Source: Hondaea fermentalgiana (taxonomy: Eukaryota; Sar; Bigyra; Thraustochytrida; Thraustochytriidae). From it: a DNA stretch of 64,000 nucleotides. This document shows, in pieces, positions 29,960-42,400 of this stretch (positions are counted from its first letter, which is position 1; each line of letters opens with the position of its first letter). The notes under the pieces are model-generated. The model did not search any database and was not told the origin of the DNA. It was given only the letters and a program-made list of their open reading frames with translations. A program made the translations under genes and the position numbers. The stretch is from assembly GCA_014084085.1 (NCBI GenBank), contig NPFB01000047.1, positions 116,890 through 180,889 of the forward strand. Direction: 5' to 3'.

Positions 29960-32900
29960 ATGGCGCTCGCCGCCGCCGCCGAGGAGCAGACGGCGGCCGC
30001 GGCGGTCTCCGCGGAGCCGGCGAAGAAGGCGGCGGCCGGCGGCGGCNNNNNNNNNNNNNNNNNNNNNNNNNNNNNNNNNNNNNNNNNNNNNNNNNNNNNN
30101 NNNNNNNNNNNNNNNNNNNNNNNNNNNNNNNNNNNNNNNNNNNNNNGCGGGCGGCGAGGGCTGCGGCGCGTCCGCGCTGCCCTGCTGCGGCGGCGCGTGC
30201 CTCGCGGACCGCCTCTGGCCGTGGCCGCTGCAGGCGGTGGCCGGGAACCCGCGCAGGGTGGCGCTCGTGTACGTGGGCCTGAACGCCGTCTTCGTCGGGA
30301 TCGGCGAGGTCGTGGTGCTGCTCGTCTGGCTGCTCACGCTGCCGGGGTTTTTGGTCCTCTTGCTCGTGGGGATCTTTGCTCTCGTCTACAATGTCGCGCG
30401 TCTCATCGTGTACCCGGGCATGATCCCGAACGTACAGCGCGGATTGGAGCGCGAGCTCGCGCGCGAAGTGCGACGCAATGTCCTGCAGAATCTCGAACCG
30501 CACGTGAACTTGCTCAAGCTTCTCGTGTACGTGCATCAGAGTCTTCACCTGGGGGGCCAGGGACTCTCTGTCATCTGGCTCAAGGAGCGTCTCACAGAAC
30601 TGAGCCGTCAGCGCATGCAGGCGTCCATGTCCACTGTCGAGCCAACGCTCGCAACCCTGCGAAGTTTGCAAAACGACAAAAAAGACCACAAGCTCTTGCA
30701 CGGCGGCGAGGATGTCCTCGAGGCGCTCTCGCAGGTTAGTGATCTCGACGCTCTTCTGGAAGAGCTCGTTGTCTCTCCGGCGCTCCATGCCCTGCAGACG
30801 CATGGAATTGGCGCATTCGCAGCCGCCATCGCGCCCAGTGTCGAGACGCTCGGCCACAACATGCATCTCGTTCCTGCAGTGGACTCAGCAGTCGACCTGC
30901 CCGCGATTCAACCCTCGCACAGACCAGAGGCCGAGCTTCGGGACGCACCTTGGCTCGTCTTAGCCGATCTGGCCGCTGCTATCAAAACCTGTGCAGAACG
31001 AACTGTATTTTTTGAAGAAATCAAAGAGGCTCCGCTCAAGGTCTTGCCCAATCAGGTTTCTCCCGGTGACATTGAGCTCGGTATCCGTGTGCGCAAGGAT
31101 AGCGATGCAACAAGCTCAGATTCCGATCGGACTCGCGACGCTTGCGAGAGCGATTCCGAGTTCGATGTGGGCTCGCCAGCATCCTCACATGCCGGCGGTG
31201 TCGTCGAGGGAATCAAGTCTTCCTCGGAAACGGGTGGCGGCGACAGCGAGCAAGAAGGTGACGATGGACCCGCAGGTGCTGCGCTTGCTGCTGTTGCCGC
31301 TGCAGCGCGTGCAGCAGGGACGTCTGCCGCGGCCGCAACCGCTGCCGCCAAGGCGAAGGAAAATCAAAAGACTACGGATGGCATTCGAGCCGATGGTAAA
31401 AAGCACCAAGCATCAGCAGCAGCAGCAGCAAATGTCGAGGGCGGCGATGTTGAAAGTATTGACGAGGAGGAGGAGGAGGAAGAGGAGGCTCAAGCGGTCG
31501 TCAAATCTGCCGCCGAAGGCGGAACGCTCGCGTTATCGGGCGGAAAGTTAGGTCTGCTTCTGGAGGAATTCCGCTCCGCACGCAGACCCATGCTCGCGAT
31601 CGCCAACCTTGAATTCATGCGATTTGGACTACAGACCAGGTTCAAGGGCGAGCAAGCCTGGGTGTCCAGCTACCAAGGCGTGCACATCGACACCATGTTT
31701 CTTCCTGCCAAACATGCCAAATTCGCTGCAGACCAACGGACCATTATCGTGTGCAACCCCAACTGCGGATATTACGAGTTTGCCGCCATGCAGAATCAGT
31801 GGGCTCATTTCTACACTGATCTTGGCTTCAATGTTCTTCTTTTCAACTATCGTGGCTATGGCCGTAGTGAGGGGTGGCCGCGACCCTACGCGCTGCAACG
31901 GGATGGGGAGGTTCTTGTAGAGTATCTCACGCGTAGAAAGGGAGTCAAACGGGGCTGGATCGGCGTTCATGCCGAGTCCATTGGTGGTGTTGTGGCCTGT
32001 CATCTCGCCCGGCATGCGATGCGTCTCGGCATCTCCTTTATGGTTGCAGACCGCACACTTTGCGACCTTCCGAGTGTTGCCGCCAATATGATTGGTAACT
32101 GGGCAGCCATCGCCATTCAAGGGATCGGATGGTATGCAGACAACGCCAGTGGATTCTTGGCGGCGCCAAACTCCTTGTACCGCGTCTGCACCTGCGATCC
32201 CAACGACGAAATCATTGCAAATAATGCCTCGCTAAAGAGTGGCGTTGCGCGAAGAATCGTCGCTGCTGCATGTTACCCCATGCCCACCGCTGCAAACGAG
32301 GAACAACGCATCGCAATTGTCGCAAGTACCCTTCTAGGTGCGCCGCGTGACCGTGAGAGTTTTGATTTTCTGTGGCTTCGTGACCCTGCATTTTCCAGCG
32401 CATTTGCGCTTGCGACGGTGCAGATGTTAGAGGCCCAACGCGAATTGTCCTTGCTGCCTCCGCTCACGAGCAATCGTGCTCTCGCTTCTTTACTCCACGC
32501 GGCAGTTCACGTGCTCTGGTACACAGATGGCTACTGCGGTGAAAGTTTGGGGAGCCCACTTTCCCGTTTTTACCAAGAGTGGCGCAATTTTCAGCGACCT
32601 GCACAGGCCACTCCAGAGCACGTTCAAAACCTCATCAAAAAGGCATCTATAAAATGGGTCGTCCCGCTACAGGATTGGCTTGCTAATCTCTTTGTTTGGG
32701 GCCAGGATGCCCCGCCTGTCAAGGATCTTGTCAGCCCCAAAGATATCGCTCAGGCCCGGCGCGCTATCTACTCCATCAAGGGCCGCCGTGTCGTCTGCGG
32801 CGCACTGCACCCAGTACCCTTTGCAACTACGGTGGAAATCTATCAGAGTCTCAAGGATGATGCATTACTTCAGGGTGCTGCCCTTGACACAGACATTGCC

Positions 32901-33164
32901 GCAGCTATCAATGCAATCAGCACGGCTTTGTCCAAGATCCAAGACATGCGCTCCAAGGTCATGGCTCATCGAGGTGGTGACCCGGTTGCGCAGACGCCAG
33001 CTCATATCGCTGACGACGCCACTGAAATTGGAATCGAGCCTGTGCGTCCGGCCATGTTTTTGCTTCCTCTTAATTGCGGTCACAATGGCCGAATAGGTCC
33101 ACCTGGACTCCGCCAGATGCGAAATCATCTTCTTCGCGCAGGGTGGCTTCCTGCAACCTCTTGA
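29960..33164 (+). CDS. Membrane-anchored alpha/beta-hydrolase (gap in 5' part)
   Basis: Starts at ATG 29960 with an Ala/Glu-rich stretch of 29 codons, then enters an assembly gap. After the gap the frame runs to 33164 (about 1000 residues). Two or three hydrophobic segments (30255-30420) form an N-terminal anchor. A long helical region and an acidic, Ala/Glu-rich linker follow (31080-31530). From about 31720 comes an alpha/beta-hydrolase: IIVCNPNCGYYEF, FNYRGYGRSEG, the nucleophile elbow HAESIGG with Ser at 31977-31979, a candidate acid in DPNDEII (32200-32212) and a candidate His in CGHNGRI near 33077. The pattern resembles ABHD17/BEM46-type membrane hydrolases, but the substrate is unknown. 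The reading frame before and after the gap agrees only if the real gap length is a multiple of three. Confidence 0.82.
30047..30146. other. Assembly gap (100 N) inside coding sequence
   Basis: A placeholder gap in the hydrolase gene. The preceding sequence is a GGCGGC repeat. With 100 N the frame from ATG 29960 does not continue into the long downstream frame, so the true length is not 100. Confidence 0.97.
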
Positions 33165-33448
33165 TCATTTTTTCTACTTTTTCAGTTGCTGTTCACACTC
33201 ACACAAGAGACGTTTCTCTTTACATTGTAAGCACGATGATAAACATGACTGTTTTGAATGCTTGCGCAATAAATGCAATGTGCGTCGTATACAAGTACAG
33301 ACATTGCCGCCTCATGCCATGTTCTTTCCGTTCCCCCAACAGCATCGATCAAAAGCGATTTCTTTATCTATCTGGAAAAATGATACCACAAATTTCACAT
33401 TGTACACTCTCTTCGTTATGTTAACTTCCCTCAACACCCCTGGGAACG
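33165..33448. other. Convergent 3' spacer
   Basis: AT-rich 284-bp spacer between the hydrolase and the giant calpain-like gene, with T-rich sequence just after the hydrolase stop; probable site of both poly(A) sites. Confidence 0.5.
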
Positions 33449-36400
33449 TCAAGGTTTGTCCCATCTCGATTCCCCCGTCTCGCGGTTCCAGTAATACGTC
33501 TTAGAGGTTTCGGGATCAACTGCCTCAACCCATACACTTGCAAGAGGTTCCGGCTCCTTGGTAGTGCTGACCAAATCGGCAGCAGTATTAGCTCCATGCG
33601 CAGACACTGCCGCAGCTTGAGGGACTGAAAGGGCTTCCTCTTCTCGGAGAACGTGCTCGACACTATTAGTTCGTGGATCGAGCATGACGTCCTGAATTGC
33701 ATCCAACTCGTCCATGCTCTCGACAGGGTCATCCGCTTCGCTCCTTGCCTGTAGCAATTCATTGCTGTCTAGCGAGTCCCGACGAGGCGGCAAAAGGGTC
33801 TCCAAGTTGACCCCAAACCATTGCTGCAACTTGGCGTCCACGCGGACCATGGCAGACTCCACCTTCACTTCAGCGGCTTCAACCTTAGTCTTGGCCCAAG
33901 CTGCAGCGCGTTCTGCTTTGGCGCCAATCTTTTGCTTCAAAGAAGCTCGCTTGCTTTCAACGCCGACATCCTTGGGCGGTGCAGTCTTGGTTGACACAAG
34001 CTGAGGCAACGCCTTGAGCTGTTCGACCCCATGTGCGCCGTCTGCCCGCGGATAGAGCTGTGCAACACCAACAGGAAACGCAGAGTCAATATGGACCTCG
34101 AAAGGACCTTCCTGGTCAGCTTCATACGTGGCGACCAACAAGACATAGAGCCCCGGCTGAAGCGTCGCATGAATGTGCTTTTCGTGAACTCTCTCAGGGT
34201 GACCCGTCCATGCCACCAGACTCTGACGCGAAAGGGAGCGAATGTAGCGTACGTGTCTCGCACGTCGTGCAGGAGATTGAATTAAGAGTCCAGCAAATGG
34301 CTGAGGTTGCGTGACCATCTGCCCGTCAGCGTCGATTTGCGCGATCTTGATGTGAATGTCCACGGGTCGCTGCACGTCAATGATCCATTGCGGATTGCGG
34401 TGCACCAGTGCCTCTGTATTGTGTTTCGTCGGCAGTCCTGCAGCAGTGCGGCCCGACCAAGAACCGTGCAAGGTGACCGATCGCCAGATGCGCGGGTCGT
34501 AGTAATGACACACATACAGCGAACGAAATGTCAGACAAAAGTCGTCAAAGCTCATCCAAAAGGTCCCATCATCCTCGTCATCGGTCCACCCAAGCTTGTG
34601 CTTGAGCCTGGTTGTCCACAGCGGCGACTGATCGCCCCAGTCACCCTTCCATTCGGACTGCGCACCAGGTGGGTTCCGTAGTTGCAAAAGCTTGTGGCCG
34701 TCAACGCGACGAACTTGATAAATGGCATAAATCGCCCCGAAAACAAGCCCCGAATCCATCATCTCGGCGTTTGCTGCATTGTTTGCAATTGTGCCGCAGC
34801 CCATGAGGAAGCCATTGCGCGAGTATCTTTGCAACTTTTCCCAAAGCCGCGTTCTTGCAGGACCTTGTGTTGCCTCAAGCAAAAAGATTTCTTCCGCGTC
34901 GTAGCCGGTCAAAGTCTTCAAAGCCTGGTGCACATAACCGTTTTCGAGCATAGTGTACGTGCCAAACGACTTTGCATATGCTTTTTCTAAAAGTGAGACC
35001 CACATTTCCTCAAACTTGAGACTATGGCTCGCTGCAACACCTGCATTTCGCTCTGTCTTGTACTGAGGGGCCAACATGGGAAATTGATCATCGACCAAGA
35101 TGAGCTGCCATTGCGAATTCTTGTAGAGACGAAGAGCATAGGCTCCGACATCGTTTCGAGCCTTGGTGATAAATAGATTGTCAATCAAGGGATCGACTTC
35201 CTCATCGCCAACTGCCCCGGACGCGGCCAAGATTGCCACGGCGGAGAGAAACCAGCCGTTGTGCAAGATGCCCTGCGCTACATCGTCCGGATCTGTTCCT
35301 CCGCTGAACACCTCCACTTTCGGGTTGATGGCGCGCGCACGGCTCCATCCTGCAAGGTAGGCCTCATTGGCGATGCCTGCAACTGAACTAGCGCCTGCGG
35401 GGAACTCGGGGTCGTCAAACATGTCTAACGCCTCAGCCATGCCCTCCAATTTTACAGGCTTCGTATTCTTTCCACTTTCAATCTCGCCGAGCATTTCGCG
35501 AGCGTTCACAACAATTTCAGGCTCCTCGGATTCGTCTGCATTATTGCCATTCGCTTCGCGAGCGACCCGGCGCTGGTAAAAGTTTTCGAGCTGCCGCCGT
35601 CCTGTAGCAAGATCATACTGTGCTGCCCACGCATCAAGCTGTTCGCTATGTGAGGCGAGTTGGCGATCCTCCTCCATGCGCACCCCTTCAGCAGCGGCGA
35701 CCTCCTTTGCAAATACCTTTTTCAAAGCGTAAAACCTTTCGCGTTGTTCCCTTGACAAGCGCAAGAGCCAAAGCGCGACCAATTTTACGTCGACCGTAGC
35801 CCACGACTTGGACTTGAAAATTTTCCGCGGCGGCTCGATCTTGTTGGCAAGCAATTTAAAGCGGTACTCGCGAAGGAAGCGCTGAAACAGAATAGCCTCC
35901 TTCGACTTGCGACCCTCGCTGGCCACGACAATGAGCATTTGCATTAAAGCATTCGCACGCGTTTCCTCGTAATACTCACGCGCCAGTGCCACATCGAGTT
36001 TCGGAAGCTGCAAGTACAATTTCCAAGAATCGAGCATTTCCACCTGTTCAAAGGCAGCCTCTTCGGCTTCTGCAGCGGCCGCCGCTGCAGCCTCCGCGGC
36101 AGCAGTTGCTTCCGGATCTGGATTAAACGTATAGCTTTCAATCCAACGCGGAGCCAGCGACTTCTTGACGACAGACGTGCTAAAGGCATCCAGACCACAC
36201 TTGGCAACGCAAAATGGATCGCTTGTGCCTCCACGGTCCGCCGCGCGCAAATCTTTGGCGGACACCACGGTCACTTGAAGGCTAGCTTTCGAAGCCTTGA
36301 GACCATATTCATTTACTTGTGCCGACAAAAGTAACGCGAGTTTGACGTGACCCGTTGCTCGCTTCTTCCCAAAGCCTCCTTCAAGCGCAAAAGTATCCAC

Positions 36401-39400
36401 AAGCTCTTCGCCCGGGACTAAGTCCGGCAGATAGATATCGACCGCACCAAGGAGGTCAGAGGAGAGCACGTCCTTGTCGCGAATTTCAACTTGCAAGGTG
36501 TCGTCGACGGGCGGAAAAGTGAATCTGCCACCTCCACGCGCTGATGTCCAGTCCGGGTCGAGCGTTTTGTACACGACGGGTGTACGTCGAGAAAAGGTAC
36601 CGCACTCCACGACGCAGAATGGATCGCTTGTTCCCGTCTTGTCCGCGGCCCGGAGCCCGCGGGCTCGCAACACGATCACGCGGACTTGGAGGTCCAGATC
36701 TCCGCTTTCACCGCCAAAAACATTTGCCACCTCGACCTGAACTTGAAGCTCTCCCGTCACTTCGATTTTTTCGTTGTCTGTGTCGAGCTCGTGCCACTCG
36801 ATGTGAACCGTATCGGGAGTGAGCTCGTCAAGATCAATTTCCACGTATCCAAGGTCATCGTTTGCGCTCGTCATGTCCCAATCCTTGACGCTGATCTTGA
36901 GCTTGTCACCGCCGGGACCAAGTTCATCGACCAATCGATCAAGCTGGTCATCTTCGCCGTCTTGATCATCGTTAGAGAGCGCATCACCAAGAATCGCGGC
37001 CGCCGTTCCAGCAGCTTGCCCGGAAGGCAGCACTCTTGAGCTTCTCCCATGCTTGCGCTTTTTTCGCCGCAGGCTCGCTGGATCCCTGTACATTTCAAAA
37101 ATTGTAAGGGCGACGCCTCCGAGCATGAGCGGCGCAAAGGGCCCCTTGGCTGTGTAAAAGGCATCGACGAGGCTTGTTTTCCAAGTCAAAGCTTGATCTC
37201 GCCTTCGTTTTCCGAGTCGATCATAGAAGAGCTTTCGTTGCGCCTTTTGCAAAACGTCAACCATCTCTTTTGCCGCGTATCGTGTCGTGTACTCAATGCT
37301 ACGAGCCTTCTTCGACGCATTCGTCACTGAAAACTTGTCAAGCTCCCGCTTGACGCGCTCATCCTCGCGATCGCGAGCTTCGTACTCTTCGCAAAGTATT
37401 TCAAAGTTTTCGCGACGCTTCTCGAATACGTGGCGGGCCTGCTTTGCGGCCTCCTTCAGCTCGTGCTCGTCGACACAAAGCGTCGCACTCGCCATCCAAA
37501 TGGGAGTTCGCGAAACGAAAAAGCTCAAAAGAGTCAGGGCACCAACATACGAAAATGAAACGAGACCAATGCCGATATCCAACGGGTCGATGAAGCATGT
37601 GCAGCACACTCCCCAGAGGAGCAGCACAAATTGCATTTTGAAGACGAGCTCGCCAATCTCATTCTTCTCCACCAAGTCATTGGAGATGGGGTCCAACACG
37701 TACACGGGAAAGACAAAGGTGGAAAAGTAAATGGGCGTGCTCCTCGAAATGGTTGCCAAGTGTGCGATAAGCCCAATGCCAAGGCGACCGAGTTGACACA
37801 GCAGAGACAGAGAGAGCGAGAAGAAAATGGCATCGCTACTCTGCACTATCTGCACCAAGACGGCCAGCACGCAAGACACCGAGACAGCGTTGAGCACAAC
37901 GCGAAGCAGCGACTGATATTGCCGAGGGAGAAAAAAACCGTTCGCGGCCCAAATCTCAATGAGCTGCATGGACACCCACACGAGACCGGTGAAAGCAGAC
38001 GAAAGAAATCCGGCCATCGGACTCGCAAAGATGTACGCCATCACGGCACAAAAGAAAAAGTACCGAAAGCAAAGCTGCAAAGGACGACGGAGCTTGTCGC
38101 TCAATTGCCAGCTATTATCACGCCAGATGAGCATGATCGATATTGCGAGAAGAAGTGCTGGCCACAGAACCAAACCAAAGAGAAGCCAAAGTGCTCCTGG
38201 GCGCGACACACTGGCCCCCAAAACGTCAATAAAGACGATGAGGCTGCCGATAACGTCGAGCGCGATCGAAATCTTCATGCAGTGAACCATGTCGGGCGAG
38301 ATCTGTTGTGTTCCGTAGAACTTTCGCATGGGCACCAAGGAAAAGACCAAGAGCAATGCGACAAACCAAATTGTATTGCCCCAGCGGAGACTTCCTTCTG
38401 TGCGACCAATCACCATCCCGTAAAGCACGACAAGCCCGGTGAGCATGCCGATTCCTCTGAGCATCGAATAATCCATGGCAGTCAGCTTTCCGTGCCAAAG
38501 AGCTTCCACGTCGGTCATCTTTGTCGGATCCGTTTCCTCAGAGATTTGTAGCTTCTCACGCAGGAAAGCAACAACCTTGGCGCGAATAACCTTGTATTTC
38601 GCAGCGAAGCGCTTTGTGAGAATTGCGAAACGCGAGCGCGATGAAGCAAGAAGTCTGCGCAACGATACGTGAGGACAACGCAACCGTGCGCCAAGCCCTC
38701 TACGGCTCTTGGCCGATTCCTGAAGAGGTCCCAGTTCGGGGTCACTGACATCCTCTGCTTCTTTTGCATCACCTTTATCAGCGAGGTCCTCTTCACCATC
38801 TGCTCGTTGGCCCGAGACGTTTTGTCCCTCGAGGGCGCCGCCGTCATGCGTTTCCGTCGCATCCTTGCTGTCGCCTTCGGTTGCGCCTTTCTCGTTCTTG
38901 CCAAAGCTCGCATCTTGAATTGCCGACTCGTCATTTTTGACTTCCTCCTCGTCGTCGACGTCGTCATCGTCGAATATTCGATCAACCTTTTGTGCGTGAT
39001 GCATGGGTTTACGAAACGGAAGCTTTGGCATCGCGAGAGCACCGGCTTGCTTGTGTTTTGCAAGTCGTTCGTTCAGAGCCTTAAGATTGCCGCTAATGGA
39101 TTTGCGAAAAGAACTCGTTCTGCTTGCCTGGTCTTCGTCATCCTCGTCATCAAACCCTGATTCGTCCGAGTCCGAGTCGCCCAGGTCACCTAAGCCACCA
39201 AGTCTTCGAAGACGACTCTTCCTCTTTTTTTCCCGTTTTCGTGCGCGCGATTCCTCGTCGTCGTCCTCGTCGTCGCCATCGTCGTCGCCCTCCATGTCGA
39301 GATCGTCGTCTCCATCTTCTTCTTCATCGCCGTCCTCGGGATCCTCACCACGGCGGCTGGCCTTTTCGAATATACTGAAATCATTGGCGCACCAGTGCAT

Positions 39401-42400
39401 GTAGACGCGCAAAGCCACGGCGGCAATCAATGGGAAAAAGATGGATGACACAAAGACAAAAGTGGACGAGGTCATGGCGTAGAACAAGAGACCCGACATG
39501 ACCACGAGTAGCTCGGCCAGTGCAACAAGCTGAATAGGAAGACTGATCCACCGGTACATGAGGTACGCGCGCGTTCGCAACAAGCCTTGATGTTGTAGCA
39601 TAAGTGCTCGCCGTGCTAGACCGAGGACAACGCTCACGATAACTACCACAAAGGCAATCACACCAAAGATCCATAGGTCCCAGGTTTGACCAAGCACTGT
39701 CAGCGATGGCATCGACTCCTGGTCCTCAAGGGCAAAAACGTAGCCCAAAAGTGCAATGAGAAAGAAGAAACTCAAGGCAGCCAAGACGAATTCTGGCATG
39801 GCGCTCACATCGTGGACGCGCTTTCGCTTCATCAGACCTTGGCCAAAGTATGCCACCGAACCTGCGCGGTCCGAGCCGATGGTTTGCATGCGTTGGTTGA
39901 TAATCTCCTGCCCTAAAGCTGCTCCATAGATAAAGTACGCGAGTCCAATACCAACTAGCCAGTTCTCGCCAGCGCACAAGGCGAGCGTTCCACGCCCAGC
40001 AAAGCTAAGCAGCACATAATGACCGGTACCCCACATACACGGTCCACGAAGAAGTGCAAAGAGAGCGGTGTCGAGAAGTACAATACAGAAAGCAAAGCCA
40101 AAGCCTTGCGCACGGTATGCAGAGTCGCACTTGAAGAACACCACGATGGAGTATACAAAGAGAATGCTAAGTGCCACACCGTACAAACCTCGAACGAGAC
40201 GTCTGCGCTTGCGTCTACCGCCTGCGAACCATCGGCGAAAGGTGTCCGTGTACGAGAACTCTTTGACGGTGTCATCGATAGTGTAGACGCCGCCAAGAAG
40301 CGAGCCAAAGGGCTTTTTGTCAGGACGAGTCTTTTCGCCAGAGGAGCTCTTGTCCTTCTCAGGCTCCTCCGCTTTCTTTGCATTGTTCAAGAGAGCCATT
40401 TTGAGACCCATTGTTCCAAGCGCTTGGAACTTGTTCTTGACGGCGCTAAGCTTAGAGTTTTTGTCCACAACGCGCTGCAGCTGAGCAAAGGCCTGGTGCA
40501 GCTGATCATTATCCAAAAAGTAAATACCAATCATGGGCACTGCGTTGAGCGTGAACGCGACGCAGCTCAATCCAAAAATGGAAAATGGGAGACCAGCATC
40601 GATGACACGCATGTCGAAACACACGGCCAGAAACAAGAATACGTATATAGAAGCCGCGCCAACGCCGAAAGCGACGAGACGCGCATGCGACATGCGCCAG
40701 CCACTCTTCTTCCACGTCACGAAAGCAAATGTAATGGCTGCGATTCCCATGCCGACGCAGAATACGGCAAGTCCGGCGGCCATAGGAACCGCCTCCTTTG
40801 CCATGGCCAAGCTGTATGAGAAGCAGAGTGCTACAGGCGCAAGCAGGGTCACCTTGGCACCGAGCGTAAGAAAGTAGAGGTTGCGTCGAAAGTCGATGTT
40901 TGCAGGGGATCCATTCAGATACCAGTTCTTCAAGACAAGGGAAAGCAAATTTTTCGACTCGTCCTTGGCAGCGGCCTGCAAAAGCCCATTCTCGATGCGA
41001 TCGACGCGCCAGGCAATCTTGTTGAAAAAGCTGCGTTGCAAAAGCACAAAAGGAAGCACAAGCAAGAGCATTTCGCGAATCAGAGGCACGATCGTGTCAA
41101 CCTCGAATTCTGTTCGATACGATGCGTCTGTCTCGCCTTGGTTGGCGGTCATGACTGCAATGACACCATACATCATCTCACTTGCGACGAGCTCCCCGAT
41201 GCTGTCGCGCATCCCATATGATGGATAGCCGAGTGCTAGAGAACTCTCACTCGAAAGGCTTGTGGACCAAGCTCTAAAGCTTGAATCCTCGTTGCCCTTT
41301 TGTACCATGCGCACAGAGGTGTTTGTCCAACCAGCTGCATCGTTGATCCATCCCGGGGTCGCTGCATCGCCCTCGTCATCCTCGGGAAAAAACACATAAA
41401 TGGTGCTGTCGACATTCGTTTGCAGCTTGAGGTACGTCCCACTAGCATCGAGTGCGTTGTGCGTCATATTTGTTTGGAGCAACAGCCCTCCGCTCACGTC
41501 TTGAAAAGTTGGCCAGCTTGGGTCGAGAACAAACGAGCCGCTCACGTAAAGGCGGCCCCATCTTCCTGATGATGGCACGTCAGCGGTAAATTTTACGCTT
41601 GCGGTCGTCACAGAGGTGCCCGTTCCTATCTCGGAAACCTCCGTCACCTCGATCCGAAACGGCTGAATCGTCGTTTCCACAAGAAGACAGGGAGCGTCTG
41701 GGTCAGCGACATCGGCATCCCATGGCGATGTCAGTCGTCCCAAGCAATTGGCGTCGCTGGTGAGAGGAAGCCATACTCTTTCAACGCATGCGGCACGGTC
41801 ACAGACATTGTTTGGGCCCGCAAAACAGGCACAGTCGGGAACACGAAAGTTCACTTCATGTAGGAGGTCGTCTGCAAGCTCAAGACCCGCGTCATCGTCA
41901 TAAACACGAACCGTCATGTTTTCTCCCGAAAACTGAGCGCCAAACTCGAGAGCATCGCCTTCATTCGGCCAAACGGGTGTGAGCGATTCTTCGACGACAG
42001 AAGATTGCCTTACGACATCGCCAATGGTGATCTCAACAAACGGGTCGCTCACGCCCGCAAAGGGCCCCCACCCGTCCTCGTCTGTGAGACCAGTAGCAGC
42101 GATAATCGCAACAGTCAAGTTGCCACCATTATCCTGGCCTTGTGAGCTACTGCACTCTGCCTCGACATCGCAGCTTAGCATATTGCGCGTACCTGCGCGC
42201 TCAGTCTCGTCATCTTCGTCTTTGGAAAGAAGAACAGCCACAACAACAATGACCAATCCAAGGAAAACGAGCCATGCAGCCTTCGCTTTTGGTTTTCCGC
42301 ACGTATGTCGCAAGCGCTCGTACTTTTGTCGCATCCTGAAAGGCACAGGAGCCGCCTCGACCTTTCGGGGCTCTGCGCTCGCCGTGACTTCTACTGCATT

